This document shows, one piece after another, positions 44,521 to 53,769 of a DNA stretch of 64,000 nucleotides. Under the pieces are notes generated by a model. It was not told the origin of the DNA. It made no database searches and saw only the letters and a program-made list of their open reading frames with translations. The DNA is from JAIQFF01 sp963788505 (GTDB taxonomy: Bacteria; Acidobacteriota; Terriglobia; Terriglobales; Acidobacteriaceae): contig CAWBGY010000011.1 of NCBI GenBank assembly GCA_963788505.1, positions 1 through 64,000 on the forward strand, written 5' to 3'. A program made the translations under genes and the position numbers. Position 1 is the stretch's first letter. Every line of letters begins with the position of its first letter.

Positions 44521-45737
44521 TGCGCCCCCTCCGATGTCTGGGCAACGCGGACGGTCTCGCCTTCCACAACTGAATCCGGAGGATTGACGATTACGTTTTC
44601 ATTTCCGTCCAAACCCGCAACGACTTCGACTTCATTGCCGAAATCGTGGCCCAGCGTGATCGCCTTCAGCTCCACCTTTTCGTTCTGGCCCACCGTTGCC
44701 ACTCGAAGACCTTCGGAGCGAAAGAGCAGCGTATTGACCGGAAGGATTAGCGAGGATTTCGGTGTTGGCACCTTGAAATGCACCTCGGCGTAGGAACCGG
44801 TGAACAGCTGCCCGGTCGGATTATTCACGGCAATCTCAACCAGCAGAGTGCGAGAAGCCGGGTCGATGGCATTGGCCGTGCGCACCAGCGTTCCCCGGAA
44901 ACGGCGCCCGGGGAACTCCGCCAGAATAAGGTCTGCTGCAATCCCAGGCTTGGCCACTTGAGAATAGATCTGGGGCACGCTGACGTAGACGCGCAGCTTG
45001 TCCGGCTGCGCGATGTGAAACAGTTCATTCCCATTGCCCTCGCTGCTGCCGGAATTGATCAGGGCGCCGACGTCGGTATGGCGCGCCGTGATTACGCCGG
45101 AGAAGGGAGCATAGATCTTTTGAAAGGATTGCAGCTCTTCCAGTCGCTTTACATTGGCCTGTCCGGACTGCAACGCGGCCTGCTTGGCTTCAAAGTCCCC
45201 GGCTGCGTTATCTGATTCCTGCTTGGAAACCGAGTCCGTCCGCAACAGTCCTTTGTACCGGTCTGCCGTAATCTTCGAGAGATCCAGGTTCGCCTGGGCA
45301 GTGGCCAAATCGGCGCGCGCTTGCCGCAGTTGCTGATTCACTTCCGGAGTGTCAATTTCCGCGAGAAGTTGGCCCGCTTTTACGTGACTTCCGATATCCA
45401 CATACCAGCGTTTCAGGTAACCATTGGTGCGGGCGTAAATCGGAGCGTCGGCAAAGGCCTGAACATTGGCCGGAAGAACGATCTCCTGCGCCGGTGCTGA
45501 TCGCTTGGGCTGGATCACGACCACGGTAGGGACCGCCATCCGCAGGGTTTCCTGGCGCAAAGCCGTGCGCGCCTGAATGCGAGGCAGAATGCCAAACACG
45601 ACCAGCAGCGCAGCCGCAGCGATGACAACCACCGGAATCCACCAGCGCGACCGGCGATCGTGTTTTGTACCACCCGCTGGGGCCGTCACTTCGGGGCCGC
45701 CTTGTCTATAGATGCCGTTTTCGTTTTCCACCTTCAT
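44517..45737 (-). CDS. RND efflux membrane fusion protein
   Basis: 406 aa. One N-terminal helix (WWIPVVVIAAAALLVVFGIL), then the lipoyl/barrel-sandwich (ANVQAFADAPIYARTNGYLK, IDTPEVNQQLRQARADLATA), a helical hairpin, a beta barrel and a membrane-proximal domain (LILPVNTLLFRSEGLRVATV). This is the AcrA/MexA class periplasmic adaptor. GGAG lies five bases before ATG 45737; 47 bases separate it from the pump gene upstream, and it overlaps the channel gene by four bases. Confidence 0.93.
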   Translation of the reverse strand: MKVENENGIYRQGGPEVTAPAGGTKHDRRSRWWIPVVVIAAAALLVVFGILPRIQARTALRQETLRMAVPTVVVIQPKRSAPAQEIVLPANVQAFADAPIYARTNGYLKRWYVDIGSHVKAGQLLAEIDTPEVNQQLRQARADLATAQANLDLSKITADRYKGLLRTDSVSKQESDNAAGDFEAKQAALQSGQANVKRLEELQSFQKIYAPFSGVITARHTDVGALINSGSSEGNGNELFHIAQPDKLRVYVSVPQIYSQVAKPGIAADLILAEFPGRRFRGTLVRTANAIDPASRTLLVEIAVNNPTGQLFTGSYAEVHFKVPTPKSSLILPVNTLLFRSEGLRVATVGQNEKVELKAITLGHDFGNEVEVVAGLDGNENVIVNPPDSVVEGETVRVAQTSEGAQ

Positions 45738-45784
45738 TCAATCTCCGGACTCAGCTAAATCGGCCGATGAAAATACAATTGTAC

Positions 45785-48700
45785 CTAGGGTTCAATCTTC
45801 AAATCCTGTTCTGACTGGCGGCGTCCGTGCAACAGGCTGAAGAATACCGGAACAAAAAACAGGGTCGCGGCTGTGGCGAAGATCAAGCCGCCAATCACGG
45901 CGCGGCCCAGGGGCGCGTTCTGCTCGCCGCCTTCCCCTAAGCCAATCGCCATCGGTACCATGCCGATGATCATGGCCAGGGCTGTCATCAGGACGGGGCG
46001 GAAGCGGGTGAAGCCCGCCGCCAGAGCGGCGCTCAACGCGTCCTGGCCTTCCTGCATTTGCTCCTTGGCAAAGCTGACCACCAGAATGCTGTTGGCCGTG
46101 GCCACGCCCATGCACATGATCGATCCGGTCAGGGCGGGCACGCTGATGTTGGTTCCGGTCACGAACAGGAACCACACGATTCCAGCCAGCGCGGCCGGCA
46201 GTGCCGAGATGATGATGAACGGATCCAGCCAGGACTGAAAGTTCACCACGATGAGCAGGTACACCAGCAGGATCGCAAAGGCCAGGCCGGAAAAGAGGCC
46301 GGAATAGGAGGACTTCATGGTCTGGACTTGTCCCCGAATCACCAATTCCGATCCGCGCGGAAGCTGCTTGCGGCTGTCGTTAACGATCTTCTGAATGTCG
46401 TCCGCGACTCCGCCCAGATCACGTCCCTGCACCGATCCGTAAATGTCCACCACCGGCTGTATATCGTAATGCGAGACCAGGGCCATACCGCTGCCCCGCT
46501 GAATCGACGCCAGCGAGCCCAGAATCGCCGGAGCCGCGCCACTGGCACCGGTAATCGGAATGTTTTCCAGCCCCTGCAGCGTATCCAAACGATATTGCGG
46601 GGTCTGGGTTGCGATCGAATAGCTTACCCCGTTCTTGGGATTGAGCCAGTACGTTGGCGAAGTCTGAAAGCTGCCGCTCAGTGAGATCAGCAGATTGGTG
46701 GCAACGTCGCGCTCCGTGAACCCGGCCAGCTGCGCCTTGGTTCGGTCCACATTGATGTGCAGATACGGTTGATCGAAGGGCTGCTGAATGCGCATGTCCG
46801 CCGTTCCCGGAACCAGCCGGACTCGTCGCAGCAGCGTGTCCGCAAACAGGCGGTTGGCTTCCAAGTCGTACCCGGTTACCTGAATGTCAATCGGAGCCGG
46901 CAGACCAAAGTTCAGAATCTGGCTGACGATGTCGGCCGGAAGAAACGAAAAATCCACCCCGGGAAACTGTTCTCCCAATCGCAAACGCAAATTATGGACG
47001 TACTCTTCCGTCGGTCGATGCCCGGGTCTCAGGCTGACCAGAATGTCGGCGTCCGCCGGGCCCGTGGGGGCGGAATTGCTGTAGGAGAGGTTGATGCTGC
47101 TGTAGGGCAGACCGATGTTGTCAATGACGCTGGAGATTTCGCGAGGTGGAATCTGTTCGCGGATGAAGGCTTCGATCCGGTCGCAAAGACCCGCGGTCTC
47201 TTCGATTCGGGTGCCGGCCCGAGCCCGCAGGTGCAGTTTGAATTGTCCGGCATCGACTTTGGGAAAGAAATCCCGCCCCAGCCAGGGCACGATGAGCGCG
47301 AACGAACCCGCGCACACCGCCGCGAAGCCCCACAAAAATGCGGTGCGGTGATGCAGGCAACGCTCCAGCATCTCGTGATAGCGGTCCCGGAACCTTTCGA
47401 ACGCCAGCTCAAAGCCGACCTGCATCCGGATAAAAGGATTGCGGCTCGAGGTATTCAGGTGTCCTGCTTCCTGTTCGTGGCCGCGCAGCAAATACTTGGC
47501 CATGGTCGGCACCAGGGTCCGCGACAGCAGGTAGGACGCGAGCATCGCGAATACCACCGCTTCGGCCAGGGGAACAAACAGATATCTCGCCACACCAGTC
47601 AGAAAGAACATGGGCAGAAACACAATGCAGATGGCGAGGGTTGAAACAAAGGCGGGGACAGCGATCTGCTGCGCGCCATCGAGAATTGCTTTCTGGATCT
47701 CCTTGCCTTGGGCGATATTCCGGTTGATGTTTTCAACTTCCACGGTGGCGTCGTCCACCAGAATGCCGACCGCCAGCGCCAGTCCGCCCAGGGTCATGAT
47801 GTTGATGGTCTCGCCCAGCGCGCTCATCACGATGATGGAGGTGAGAATCGAGAGCGGGATGGAAACCGCGATGATCAAAGTGCTGCGCCAGCTCCCCAGG
47901 AAAATCAGAATCATCAGGCCGGTAAGGCAGGCCGCAATGACGCCTTCCCGCAACACACCGTTGATGGAGGCGCGCACAAAAATCGACTGGTCGGCCAAAG
48001 GCTTGATCTGCAATTCGGGCGGAAGCTGGGCCTGGATTCGCGGCAGCATTGCCTTGATTCCCGAAATGATGTCGAGAGTCGAAGCGTTCCCGGTTTTCTG
48101 GATCGTCAGCAGGGAAGCCCGATGCCCGTCCACCCGCACAATATTGGTTTGCGGCGGGAAGCCATCGCGCACGAAGGCCACGTCGCGGATGTAGATGGTC
48201 GTGTTTCCCACCCGTTTGATGGGAAGGTCGTTCAGCTCCGCCACCGTTCGCGGGCTACCGTTCAGCTCTACGTCGTATTCGAACTGTCCGATTTTGGAGG
48301 TTCCGGAGGGAAGAATCAGGTTCTGAACACTGATGGCGTTGACCACATCGCTGGGTGACAGGCCGTTCGCCTGTAAAGCGTTGGTGTCCAGGTCCACCTG
48401 CACTTGCGGAAGCTTGCCGCCGTAAGGATAGGGAATGGCGGCTCCGGGAATTGTCACCAGCCGGGTGCGGATGAAGTTCACCCCATAGTCGAACAGCTGC
48501 TGCTCGGAAAGCTTTTGTCCCGACAACGCCAGCTGCAGAATAGGAACGGTGGAGGCGTTGTAGGTGATGATCAGCGGCGGTGTGGTTCCAGGCGGCAACT
48601 GCCGCAACTGGGTTTGACAAATCGCGGTGATCTGCGCGATCGCCCTTTCAATGTTGGCGTGGGGCTGGAAAAATACCTTTTCCACCGCGATCCCGTTCAG

Positions 48701-48955
48701 AGACTGCGACTCGCTGTGCGCGATGTCGTCCACCGTAGTGGTCAGTACGCGTTCGTTCAGGGTCACGATCCGGTGGGAAATCTCCTCCGAATTGAGGCCG
48801 GCGTAGTTCCACAGAATACTGACCACGGGAATGTCGATGTTCGGAAAGATGTCGGTGGGCGTGCGGAAGATGACGATCGGACCCAGAATCAGGAGCAGCA
48901 GCGCGAGAACGACAAAGGTATACGGCCGCCGTAGCGCCAGCGCAACAATCCACAT
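45785..48955 (-). CDS. RND efflux permease (AcrB/MdtB-like)
   Basis: 1056 aa, 12 helices in two repeats with large periplasmic loops. N-terminus ALRRPYTFVVLALLLLILG, FPNIDIPVVSILWNYAGL, GGLALAVGILVDDATVEVEN (proton-relay Asp pair in helix 4), and the second half with PALTGSIMCMGVATANSILV. This is the HAE1/multidrug type rather than heavy-metal CusA, given the absence of the Met relay. First gene of the pump-adaptor-channel operon; GAGGG precedes ATG 48955. No regulator gene is adjacent. Confidence 0.93.
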   Translation of the reverse strand: MWIVALALRRPYTFVVLALLLLILGPIVIFRTPTDIFPNIDIPVVSILWNYAGLNSEEISHRIVTLNERVLTTTVDDIAHSESQSLNGIAVEKVFFQPHANIERAIAQITAICQTQLRQLPPGTTPPLIITYNASTVPILQLALSGQKLSEQQLFDYGVNFIRTRLVTIPGAAIPYPYGGKLPQVQVDLDTNALQANGLSPSDVVNAISVQNLILPSGTSKIGQFEYDVELNGSPRTVAELNDLPIKRVGNTTIYIRDVAFVRDGFPPQTNIVRVDGHRASLLTIQKTGNASTLDIISGIKAMLPRIQAQLPPELQIKPLADQSIFVRASINGVLREGVIAACLTGLMILIFLGSWRSTLIIAVSIPLSILTSIIVMSALGETINIMTLGGLALAVGILVDDATVEVENINRNIAQGKEIQKAILDGAQQIAVPAFVSTLAICIVFLPMFFLTGVARYLFVPLAEAVVFAMLASYLLSRTLVPTMAKYLLRGHEQEAGHLNTSSRNPFIRMQVGFELAFERFRDRYHEMLERCLHHRTAFLWGFAAVCAGSFALIVPWLGRDFFPKVDAGQFKLHLRARAGTRIEETAGLCDRIEAFIREQIPPREISSVIDNIGLPYSSINLSYSNSAPTGPADADILVSLRPGHRPTEEYVHNLRLRLGEQFPGVDFSFLPADIVSQILNFGLPAPIDIQVTGYDLEANRLFADTLLRRVRLVPGTADMRIQQPFDQPYLHINVDRTKAQLAGFTERDVATNLLISLSGSFQTSPTYWLNPKNGVSYSIATQTPQYRLDTLQGLENIPITGASGAAPAILGSLASIQRGSGMALVSHYDIQPVVDIYGSVQGRDLGGVADDIQKIVNDSRKQLPRGSELVIRGQVQTMKSSYSGLFSGLAFAILLVYLLIVVNFQSWLDPFIIISALPAALAGIVWFLFVTGTNISVPALTGSIMCMGVATANSILVVSFAKEQMQEGQDALSAALAAGFTRFRPVLMTALAMIIGMVPMAIGLGEGGEQNAPLGRAVIGGLIFATAATLFFVPVFFSLLHGRRQSEQDLKIEP

Positions 48956-49077
48956 GAGGACCCTCTAGTTCAGTTCTTCCGTAGACGTATATGGATGTGC
49001 GGATCCTCGGTTTGGGTGGCAATTTTTGTGAAGGGCCCCCTTTATCGAGCCACTGCTCGTACCCAGCGGGGCCAGAC

Positions 49078-49102
49078 AAAAAAGGCCGGCTGAATGCCGG
49101 CC
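49078..49102 (-). terminator. Intrinsic terminator of the BON lipoprotein gene
   Basis: On the minus strand GGCCGGC-ATTCA-GCCGGCC is followed by TTTTTT. It lies 22 bases after the stop codon of the BON lipoprotein gene. Confidence 0.88.
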
Positions 49103-49123
49103 CATGAGAAGATTTACAAAACT

Positions 49124-50302
49124 TTACGGATTCGGATTCGGATCCGGTTGGCTGGAATCCGGTTGACTATTGTCTGGCCGATTCAGAATTGGCCGGTTTG
49201 GGTCCGACTGGTTCGGATCTGACCGATTCGAATCCATCCGGTGACGTCCTTCATTCGGTCCCCGGTTGGTGGCCACCACGGTCAAGGGAGCCTGCAGGGT
49301 GAAGTTCAGCACGGTTTCCGAAGGCAGTCTGATTTGCTGGCCCTTGCCGGCTGCTTGCACGCCGCCCCCCAGACCACCGCCCGCGGCCGCGCCAATCGCC
49401 GCCCCTTTGCCACCCCCGGCGATGGCGCCAATGATGGCTCCGATGCCGGCGCCGGCGCCCACTTTTTCCGCCGTATTCTTGCCGCGCGACGTGCCCTGCC
49501 GCCGATACTGGTCGGTTTGCAGGTTGTAGTATTTGCCTCCGGCAGAAATGCGATCCAACTGCAAAGCCAGGATCGACTGACCGGCGAATTTACCCGCGCT
49601 CTTTACGTCCACGATGTGGCCTTCGACGTCATAGCCGGAGGGAATCGCTACATCGCCCTCGTACGACAGCGGCGAATCCAGCGTGGCATGGAAAGTCTGA
49701 CCGGGCTGGCTGGTTTCCGAATCAATGGTGTCGACCAGCCGCACTGCGAGAGTTGTCCCCGAAGGAATCGTGACCTTCTTCGGTGGCGGCGGAGGCGGCG
49801 GCGTGGCAGGCACCACAGCCACTGGCGCCGGCGGCGCCATTGCAGCGACGGGAGCGGGCGCAGCCGTGTCGCTGGAAGAAGTACTGGAAGAAGCGGGCAT
49901 GCTGCGCATGCGCGGCTCATGCCGACGATGCCGGGGCGCCTCGGCCGGAGAAGGCTTGGCTTCCTCTGCCGGAGCCGGCGGCGGGGTGGCTTCTGCCGTC
50001 TCTGTCATCGGCGGAGCGGCCACCTGCAAATTGTTAATGACCTGCTTGACTCCCGGCTCGGAAGAAGCATAGCGGGCGGCGGCGTCGCGTTGCCCATCGT
50101 TGTCCACTGTGCCCGTCAGGGTCACGCTCCCGCCTTCGGCTTTCACGCCCAGTTGCTTGCCCATCAGACCGGAATCGGAAGCCAGTTTGGTCTGGATGTC
50201 GCTGGCCAGTTGAGCGTCATTCGGGGCCTTGGTGCAGCCCACGCCCGCGGTTAGAATCGCGAGCATCACCGCGATGACGCAGAGGGAAAGTTTCGCCTTC
50301 AT
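49124..50302 (-). CDS. Lipoprotein with BON domain, Pro-rich linker and glycine-zipper
   Basis: 392 aa. Lipobox LTAGVGC; BON domain at about residues 28-95 (LASDIQTKLASDSGLMGKQL, VTLTGTVDNDGQRDAAARYA); Pro/Ala-rich linker 95-175; a beta domain at about 180-265 (VTIPSGTTLAVRLVDTIDSE); a glycine-zipper helix (GAGAGIGAIIGAIAGGGKGA); and a low-complexity Asn/Asp/Pro tail (SDPNQSDPNRPILNRPDNSQ). It is probably anchored to a membrane and stress-related, like OsmY/BON proteins. AGGAG precedes ATG 50302 and a strong terminator follows. Confidence 0.82.
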   Translation of the reverse strand: MKAKLSLCVIAVMLAILTAGVGCTKAPNDAQLASDIQTKLASDSGLMGKQLGVKAEGGSVTLTGTVDNDGQRDAAARYASSEPGVKQVINNLQVAAPPMTETAEATPPPAPAEEAKPSPAEAPRHRRHEPRMRSMPASSSTSSSDTAAPAPVAAMAPPAPVAVVPATPPPPPPPKKVTIPSGTTLAVRLVDTIDSETSQPGQTFHATLDSPLSYEGDVAIPSGYDVEGHIVDVKSAGKFAGQSILALQLDRISAGGKYYNLQTDQYRRQGTSRGKNTAEKVGAGAGIGAIIGAIAGGGKGAAIGAAAGGGLGGGVQAAGKGQQIRLPSETVLNFTLQAPLTVVATNRGPNEGRHRMDSNRSDPNQSDPNRPILNRPDNSQPDSSQPDPNPNP

Positions 50303-50484
50303 AGAGAAATGCTCCTGATTGAGCTAAACCGACTACACGTAGTTTAGATGCAGAAACGTGCCGGATCTTGGTCAAAATTATGTTCGCAGAACCCGCGGAC
50401 ACCGAACGCCGAAGGCGGGTGGCTTAGTACGATTTGGGCCTCGGACGAGGCCGGGTTGGGGTAGGTTCCCTGACTTTTCTCCGG

Positions 50485-51012
50485 TCAGTGCTGGCGCAGG
50501 AACTTGTAGTCGAGAATGGACGCGGCCAGGCCGATCGCCTCTGGATCCTTAAGATCCTTCCGCCGTATGATGCGCCCCTGGCAGAGCACGGTACTGTTTT
50601 TCTGGCCGGAAATCTCTTCTGGCATCTCGAAGACCATTTCCACCAGGGTGTTATCGGGCAATTGCTGGGGGCCTTGCAATAACACCCCGGACTGGCTGAG
50701 GTTCTCGACGGTGCCCTCATGCCAGGTGCCCAGGCCCTTGGGGCGGTAGCGAACTGGAACTTGCAGCGTCAGGCGTCGGGCACGCGGAACCCAGGTCGGC
50801 TTCTTGTTGTTCTTGCCCCGTTGCGGCTCCGTGCTGGTTTCAGGCGCGCTGGCCACGCGCTTGATGCGCTTCATCGTCTTCCAGTCGTACTTGTACTCTG
50901 CCGCGCACAGCAGACACACCTGGTAGTAGTGGCCATCGGCAGCTCGCCGGGGCCAGGAAAATTCGTGGGAGCAGCGGCCAAGCATGAGGACATCCATTAA
51001 CTTCTGTGGCAT
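50485..51012 (-). CDS. PilZ-domain protein
   Basis: 175 aa. N-terminal part with a possible zinc site (CSHEFSWPRR, YYQVCLLCAAEY) followed at about residues 80-170 by a PilZ domain: PRARRLTLQVPVRYR (the R-x3-R-like switch is RRLTLQVPVR) and ENLSQSGVLLQG. Cyclic-di-GMP binding is expected from the family. ATG 51012 is taken over GTG 51039 because GGAAG precedes it. The HD-GYP phosphodiesterase at 56-58 kb is the only other c-di-GMP gene in view. Confidence 0.8.
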   Translation of the reverse strand: MPQKLMDVLMLGRCSHEFSWPRRAADGHYYQVCLLCAAEYKYDWKTMKRIKRVASAPETSTEPQRGKNNKKPTWVPRARRLTLQVPVRYRPKGLGTWHEGTVENLSQSGVLLQGPQQLPDNTLVEMVFEMPEEISGQKNSTVLCQGRIIRRKDLKDPEAIGLAASILDYKFLRQH

Positions 51013-51260
51013 GGTCGTTTTTCTTCCGGAGGGGATCACCGGGACGAACTATCATCCAACAGGGGTTGGCAGTTGGGCTAGGTTACTTTCGTCTAATCCT
51101 ATCGTGGTGCCGCAACTGCTGGAAATAATGAGAGTTCTGTGAGTTGGGCGCCAGCGTCCTGGGCAACAAAACGCCTCACCCGCGGATCCAGGGGATCCGG
51201 GCTGCCTGGGAACCGCGCCCACCCTGCAAAGCCAGCGATCCAGGCGTGTATGATCACGGC

Positions 51261-51854
51261 GTGGATTCTGTAACTGCGTTTGTCCTGGCAGGTGGTAGGA
51301 GCTCTCGCATGGGCCAGGACAAGGCGTTCATGCAGCTCGGAGAACGAACGCTTCTGGAACACGCTTTGCAACTGGCAAAGGCCGCGACCGGAAGTGTGCG
51401 GATTGTTGGTAGCGCGGAGAAATTCGCCGCGTTCGGTCCGGTGGTCGAAGACATATATCAGGGGCGCGGGCCCCTGGCGGGGATCCACGCGGCGCTGGCC
51501 GGGACAAACACCGAGCTGAATCTGATTTTGGCCGTGGATATGCCATTTATTCAGCCCGAATTTCTGACCTATCTGGTCGCTGAGGCGCGGCAGAGCGCGG
51601 CCGTGGTGGTTGCGCCTGAGGCGGGTGGAGGTCTGCAGCCTCTTTGTGCTGTCTACCGCAGAGACTTTGCCCCAATCGCGGAACGGTCCCTGCGCGCTGG
51701 AAGCTACAAGATCGACGCGTTGTTCGGGGAAATTCAGACCCGCGTAATCGAACCAGATGAGCTGGAACGGAACGGCTTCGGGGAGGCAATGTTCCGCAAC
51801 CTGAATACCGGGAAAGACTGGCAGGAAGCGAAACAAGAACTGTCAGCCCGGTGA
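51261..51854 (+). CDS. mobA: Molybdenum cofactor guanylyltransferase
   Basis: 197 aa. The nucleotidyltransferase signature FVLAGGRSSRMGQDKA is at the N-terminus, and the LNLILAVDMPFIQPE metal site is in the middle. It attaches GMP to molybdopterin to form the bis-MGD type cofactor. The frame is open from 51144; GTG 51261 (VDSVTAFVLAGG) gives a normal N-terminus, while GTG 51246 is the alternative; neither has a good ribosome site. No other molybdopterin gene is nearby. Confidence 0.85.
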   Translation: MDSVTAFVLAGGRSSRMGQDKAFMQLGERTLLEHALQLAKAATGSVRIVGSAEKFAAFGPVVEDIYQGRGPLAGIHAALAGTNTELNLILAVDMPFIQPEFLTYLVAEARQSAAVVVAPEAGGGLQPLCAVYRRDFAPIAERSLRAGSYKIDALFGEIQTRVIEPDELERNGFGEAMFRNLNTGKDWQEAKQELSAR

Positions 51855-51932
51855 TTTCAGCATTTATGATTGAGTGCATCAGTAGTTGGCTGGCGAGCAA
51901 GAACAGGTTTGCGGCTCTTGCGGGTTTCTTGC

Positions 51933-52017
51933 CGCCCTTCGCGGTGCAGAGCTTTTAACCGCAAAGGTCGCAAAGAACGGCGCAACGGCCAAGGCAACGA
52001 CCAACGACCAACGACCA
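51933..52017. repeat. CCGCAAAG-family palindromic sequence plus heptamer tandem repeat
   Basis: TTAACCGCAAAGGTCGCAAA (from 51955) belongs to the dispersed family also seen at 26.1 and 56.1 kb. It is followed by three perfect copies of ACGACCA (51997-52017) that end five bases before the next ATG and replace a normal ribosome site. Confidence 0.7.
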
Positions 52018-52022
52018 AACCC

Positions 52023-52850
52023 ATGTCCACCAACGGAAAGTTCGCACCCTATATCGAGTTCAAGGATGTCTCCAAGGCTTTTGGCGACAATCGCGTGCTC
52101 GATCACGTCAGCTTCAGCGTGATGCCGGGAGAAACGGTGTGCATCCTGGGCCGCAGCGGCGTGGGGAAATCGGTGTCGTTGATGAACATCATGGGATTTC
52201 TCAAACCTGATTCGGGCCGTGTGATCGTGGCCCACGAGGACATCACCGACTACGGAGAGGAAGATCTGGAACGCATTCGCAAGAAGGTCACAATCGTGTT
52301 CCAGAACGGGGCCTTGTTCGATTCGCTTACCGTGGGCGAGAACGTGGCCTTTCCGCTGCGGGAACGGCGCCAGCTTTCAGAAGAGCAAATTTATCAAATC
52401 GTCGATGGCCTGCTCGACATGGTCGGAGTGAAAGAAATGCGCGAGCAGTTGCCCTCCGATTTGTCGACCGGGATGAAACGCTCGGTGGCGATCGCGCGCG
52501 CCCTGGCTGCCCAGCCCGAATGCGTCCTCTACGACGAGCCCACCACCATGGTCGATCCCCTGATGGCCCAACTGCTCGGCGATCTCATCAAACGGCTGAA
52601 AATTCAGCTGCATCTGACCAGCGTGGTGGTGACTCATGATATGCGCCTGGCCGAGAAACTAGCCGATCGGGTGGTGTTTCTGCATGAAGCCAAAGCACTT
52701 TTTTTCGGGACCTATGAGGAAATGGAGCGCTGCGACGAGCCCATCGTGCAAGAGTTTCTTAGGCTGGATGCGCCAGGGATAGAGTCATCGATTGATCGGA
52801 ACGGATCAACCGACAAGGGACCGGCGGATGAGGATTGTACGACGCCGTGA
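52023..52850 (+). CDS. ABC transporter ATPase, MlaF-like
   Basis: 275 aa. Walker A GRSGVGKS, Q-loop VFQNGALFDSLTVGENVAFP, signature LSTGMKRSVAIARAL, Walker B VLYDEPTTMVDP, H-loop VVTHD. The Q-loop sequence and GMKRSVAIARA are characteristic of the retrograde phospholipid (Mla/Ttg2A) type. It lacks its permease and MCE partners in this window. The start ATG 52023 has no purine-rich site, only heptamer repeats, so start and expression are odd. The C-terminal 25 residues are a hydrophilic extension. Confidence 0.85.
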   Translation: MSTNGKFAPYIEFKDVSKAFGDNRVLDHVSFSVMPGETVCILGRSGVGKSVSLMNIMGFLKPDSGRVIVAHEDITDYGEEDLERIRKKVTIVFQNGALFDSLTVGENVAFPLRERRQLSEEQIYQIVDGLLDMVGVKEMREQLPSDLSTGMKRSVAIARALAAQPECVLYDEPTTMVDPLMAQLLGDLIKRLKIQLHLTSVVVTHDMRLAEKLADRVVFLHEAKALFFGTYEEMERCDEPIVQEFLRLDAPGIESSIDRNGSTDKGPADEDCTTP

Positions 52851-52890
52851 GCGCTCACGATGGTACGATAAGCGTTAAGGAATAGCGATT

Positions 52891-53061
52891 ATGCCGCACT
52901 CCGAGAACAGCCGTCTCCGGGAATGGTTCAAGAGCATCAAGCGCTTCTTCAGCCGGAAGCCCGACCTGCCGGAAGATCCCTACGCCTACGTGACGGCCCC
53001 GAAGAGACCCAGGCCGCCGTACCGCAGTGCCGCCGCTGTGGCGGACCGGCCTGAGGATTGA
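52891..53061 (+). CDS. Small hypothetical protein
   Basis: 56 aa, too short for most gene callers: MPHSENSRLREWFKSIKRFF, then SRKPDLPEDPYAYVTAPKRP and a basic/alanine tail. AAGGA lies nine bases before ATG 52891. Basic, helical N-terminus; the DLPEDPYAYV core looks conserved in type, but I know of no function. Confidence 0.6.
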   Translation: MPHSENSRLREWFKSIKRFFSRKPDLPEDPYAYVTAPKRPRPPYRSAAAVADRPED

Positions 53062-53084
53062 ACTCGCGGACGCGGAGAAATATT

Positions 53085-53729
53085 CTAGAAGCCTTCGCGC
53101 ACTAATCGTTCCACGGTGAGAGAGGAGTTGGCGGATTCTCCCTTCATCATCTTCTCGACATACTTTGCCACCACGTCTACTTCGAGGTTCACGGGATCGC
53201 CTGGCGTAAGCGATTTCAGGTTGGTCATCTTCACGGTGTGCGGAATAATCGCGGCCGTCACTTTTGTCCCTTCGATTTTGGCCACGGTCAGGCTGATGCC
53301 TTCGATGCAAAGCGAACCCTTGAAGATCACATAGCGTGCCAGTTCCCCCGGTATTTCGATCTGCAACCAGAAGTCGTCGGCGTCTTGAACTTGATCCAGC
53401 GCCAGGAACTTGCCGGTGCCGTCCACGTGGCCCTGAACGATGTGGCCGCCGAAGCGGCCATCGGCGCGCAAGGGAAGCTCAAGATTCACCAACGCATCTT
53501 TCTTGATTCGGGAAAAGGAAGTGCGCTTCCAGGTTTCAGACGCCAGGTCCGCGGCGAAGGACGTGGGCGTGATTTCGACGGCGGTCAGGCAGACGCCGCT
53601 GACCGCAATGCTGTCACCTTCCCTGAGTTCCTGGCATAGCCGGGTGGCAGCGACGGTGAGGCGACGGTTGCCGTTCTGGCGGGCGATGTCCCTGACGCGT
53701 CCCACTTCTTCGATGATGCCGGTGAACAT
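53085..53729 (-). CDS. ribE: Riboflavin synthase, alpha subunit
   Basis: 214 aa with two lumazine-binding repeats: MFTGIIEEVGRV at the start and GHIVQGHVDGTGKFL mid-protein. It catalyses dismutation of 6,7-dimethyl-8-ribityllumazine to riboflavin. GGAG is five bases before ATG 53729. It lies directly downstream of ribD on the same strand. No FMN riboswitch was recognised upstream. Confidence 0.95.
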   Translation of the reverse strand: MFTGIIEEVGRVRDIARQNGNRRLTVAATRLCQELREGDSIAVSGVCLTAVEITPTSFAADLASETWKRTSFSRIKKDALVNLELPLRADGRFGGHIVQGHVDGTGKFLALDQVQDADDFWLQIEIPGELARYVIFKGSLCIEGISLTVAKIEGTKVTAAIIPHTVKMTNLKSLTPGDPVNLEVDVVAKYVEKMMKGESANSSLTVERLVREGF

Positions 53730-53769
53730 GGAGTCTCCGCAGACATTGTAGCGCCGGCGCTAGTTTGTC

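Noticed and set aside
50437..50452. GGCCTCG/CGAGGCC hairpin after the PilZ gene as terminator
   Set aside because: The stem is only seven bases and no T-run follows on the minus strand.
53730..53769. FMN riboswitch before ribE
   Set aside because: Only 40 bases separate ribD and ribE, with a TAGCGCCGGCGCTA palindrome; the RFN element does not fit and its conserved words are absent.
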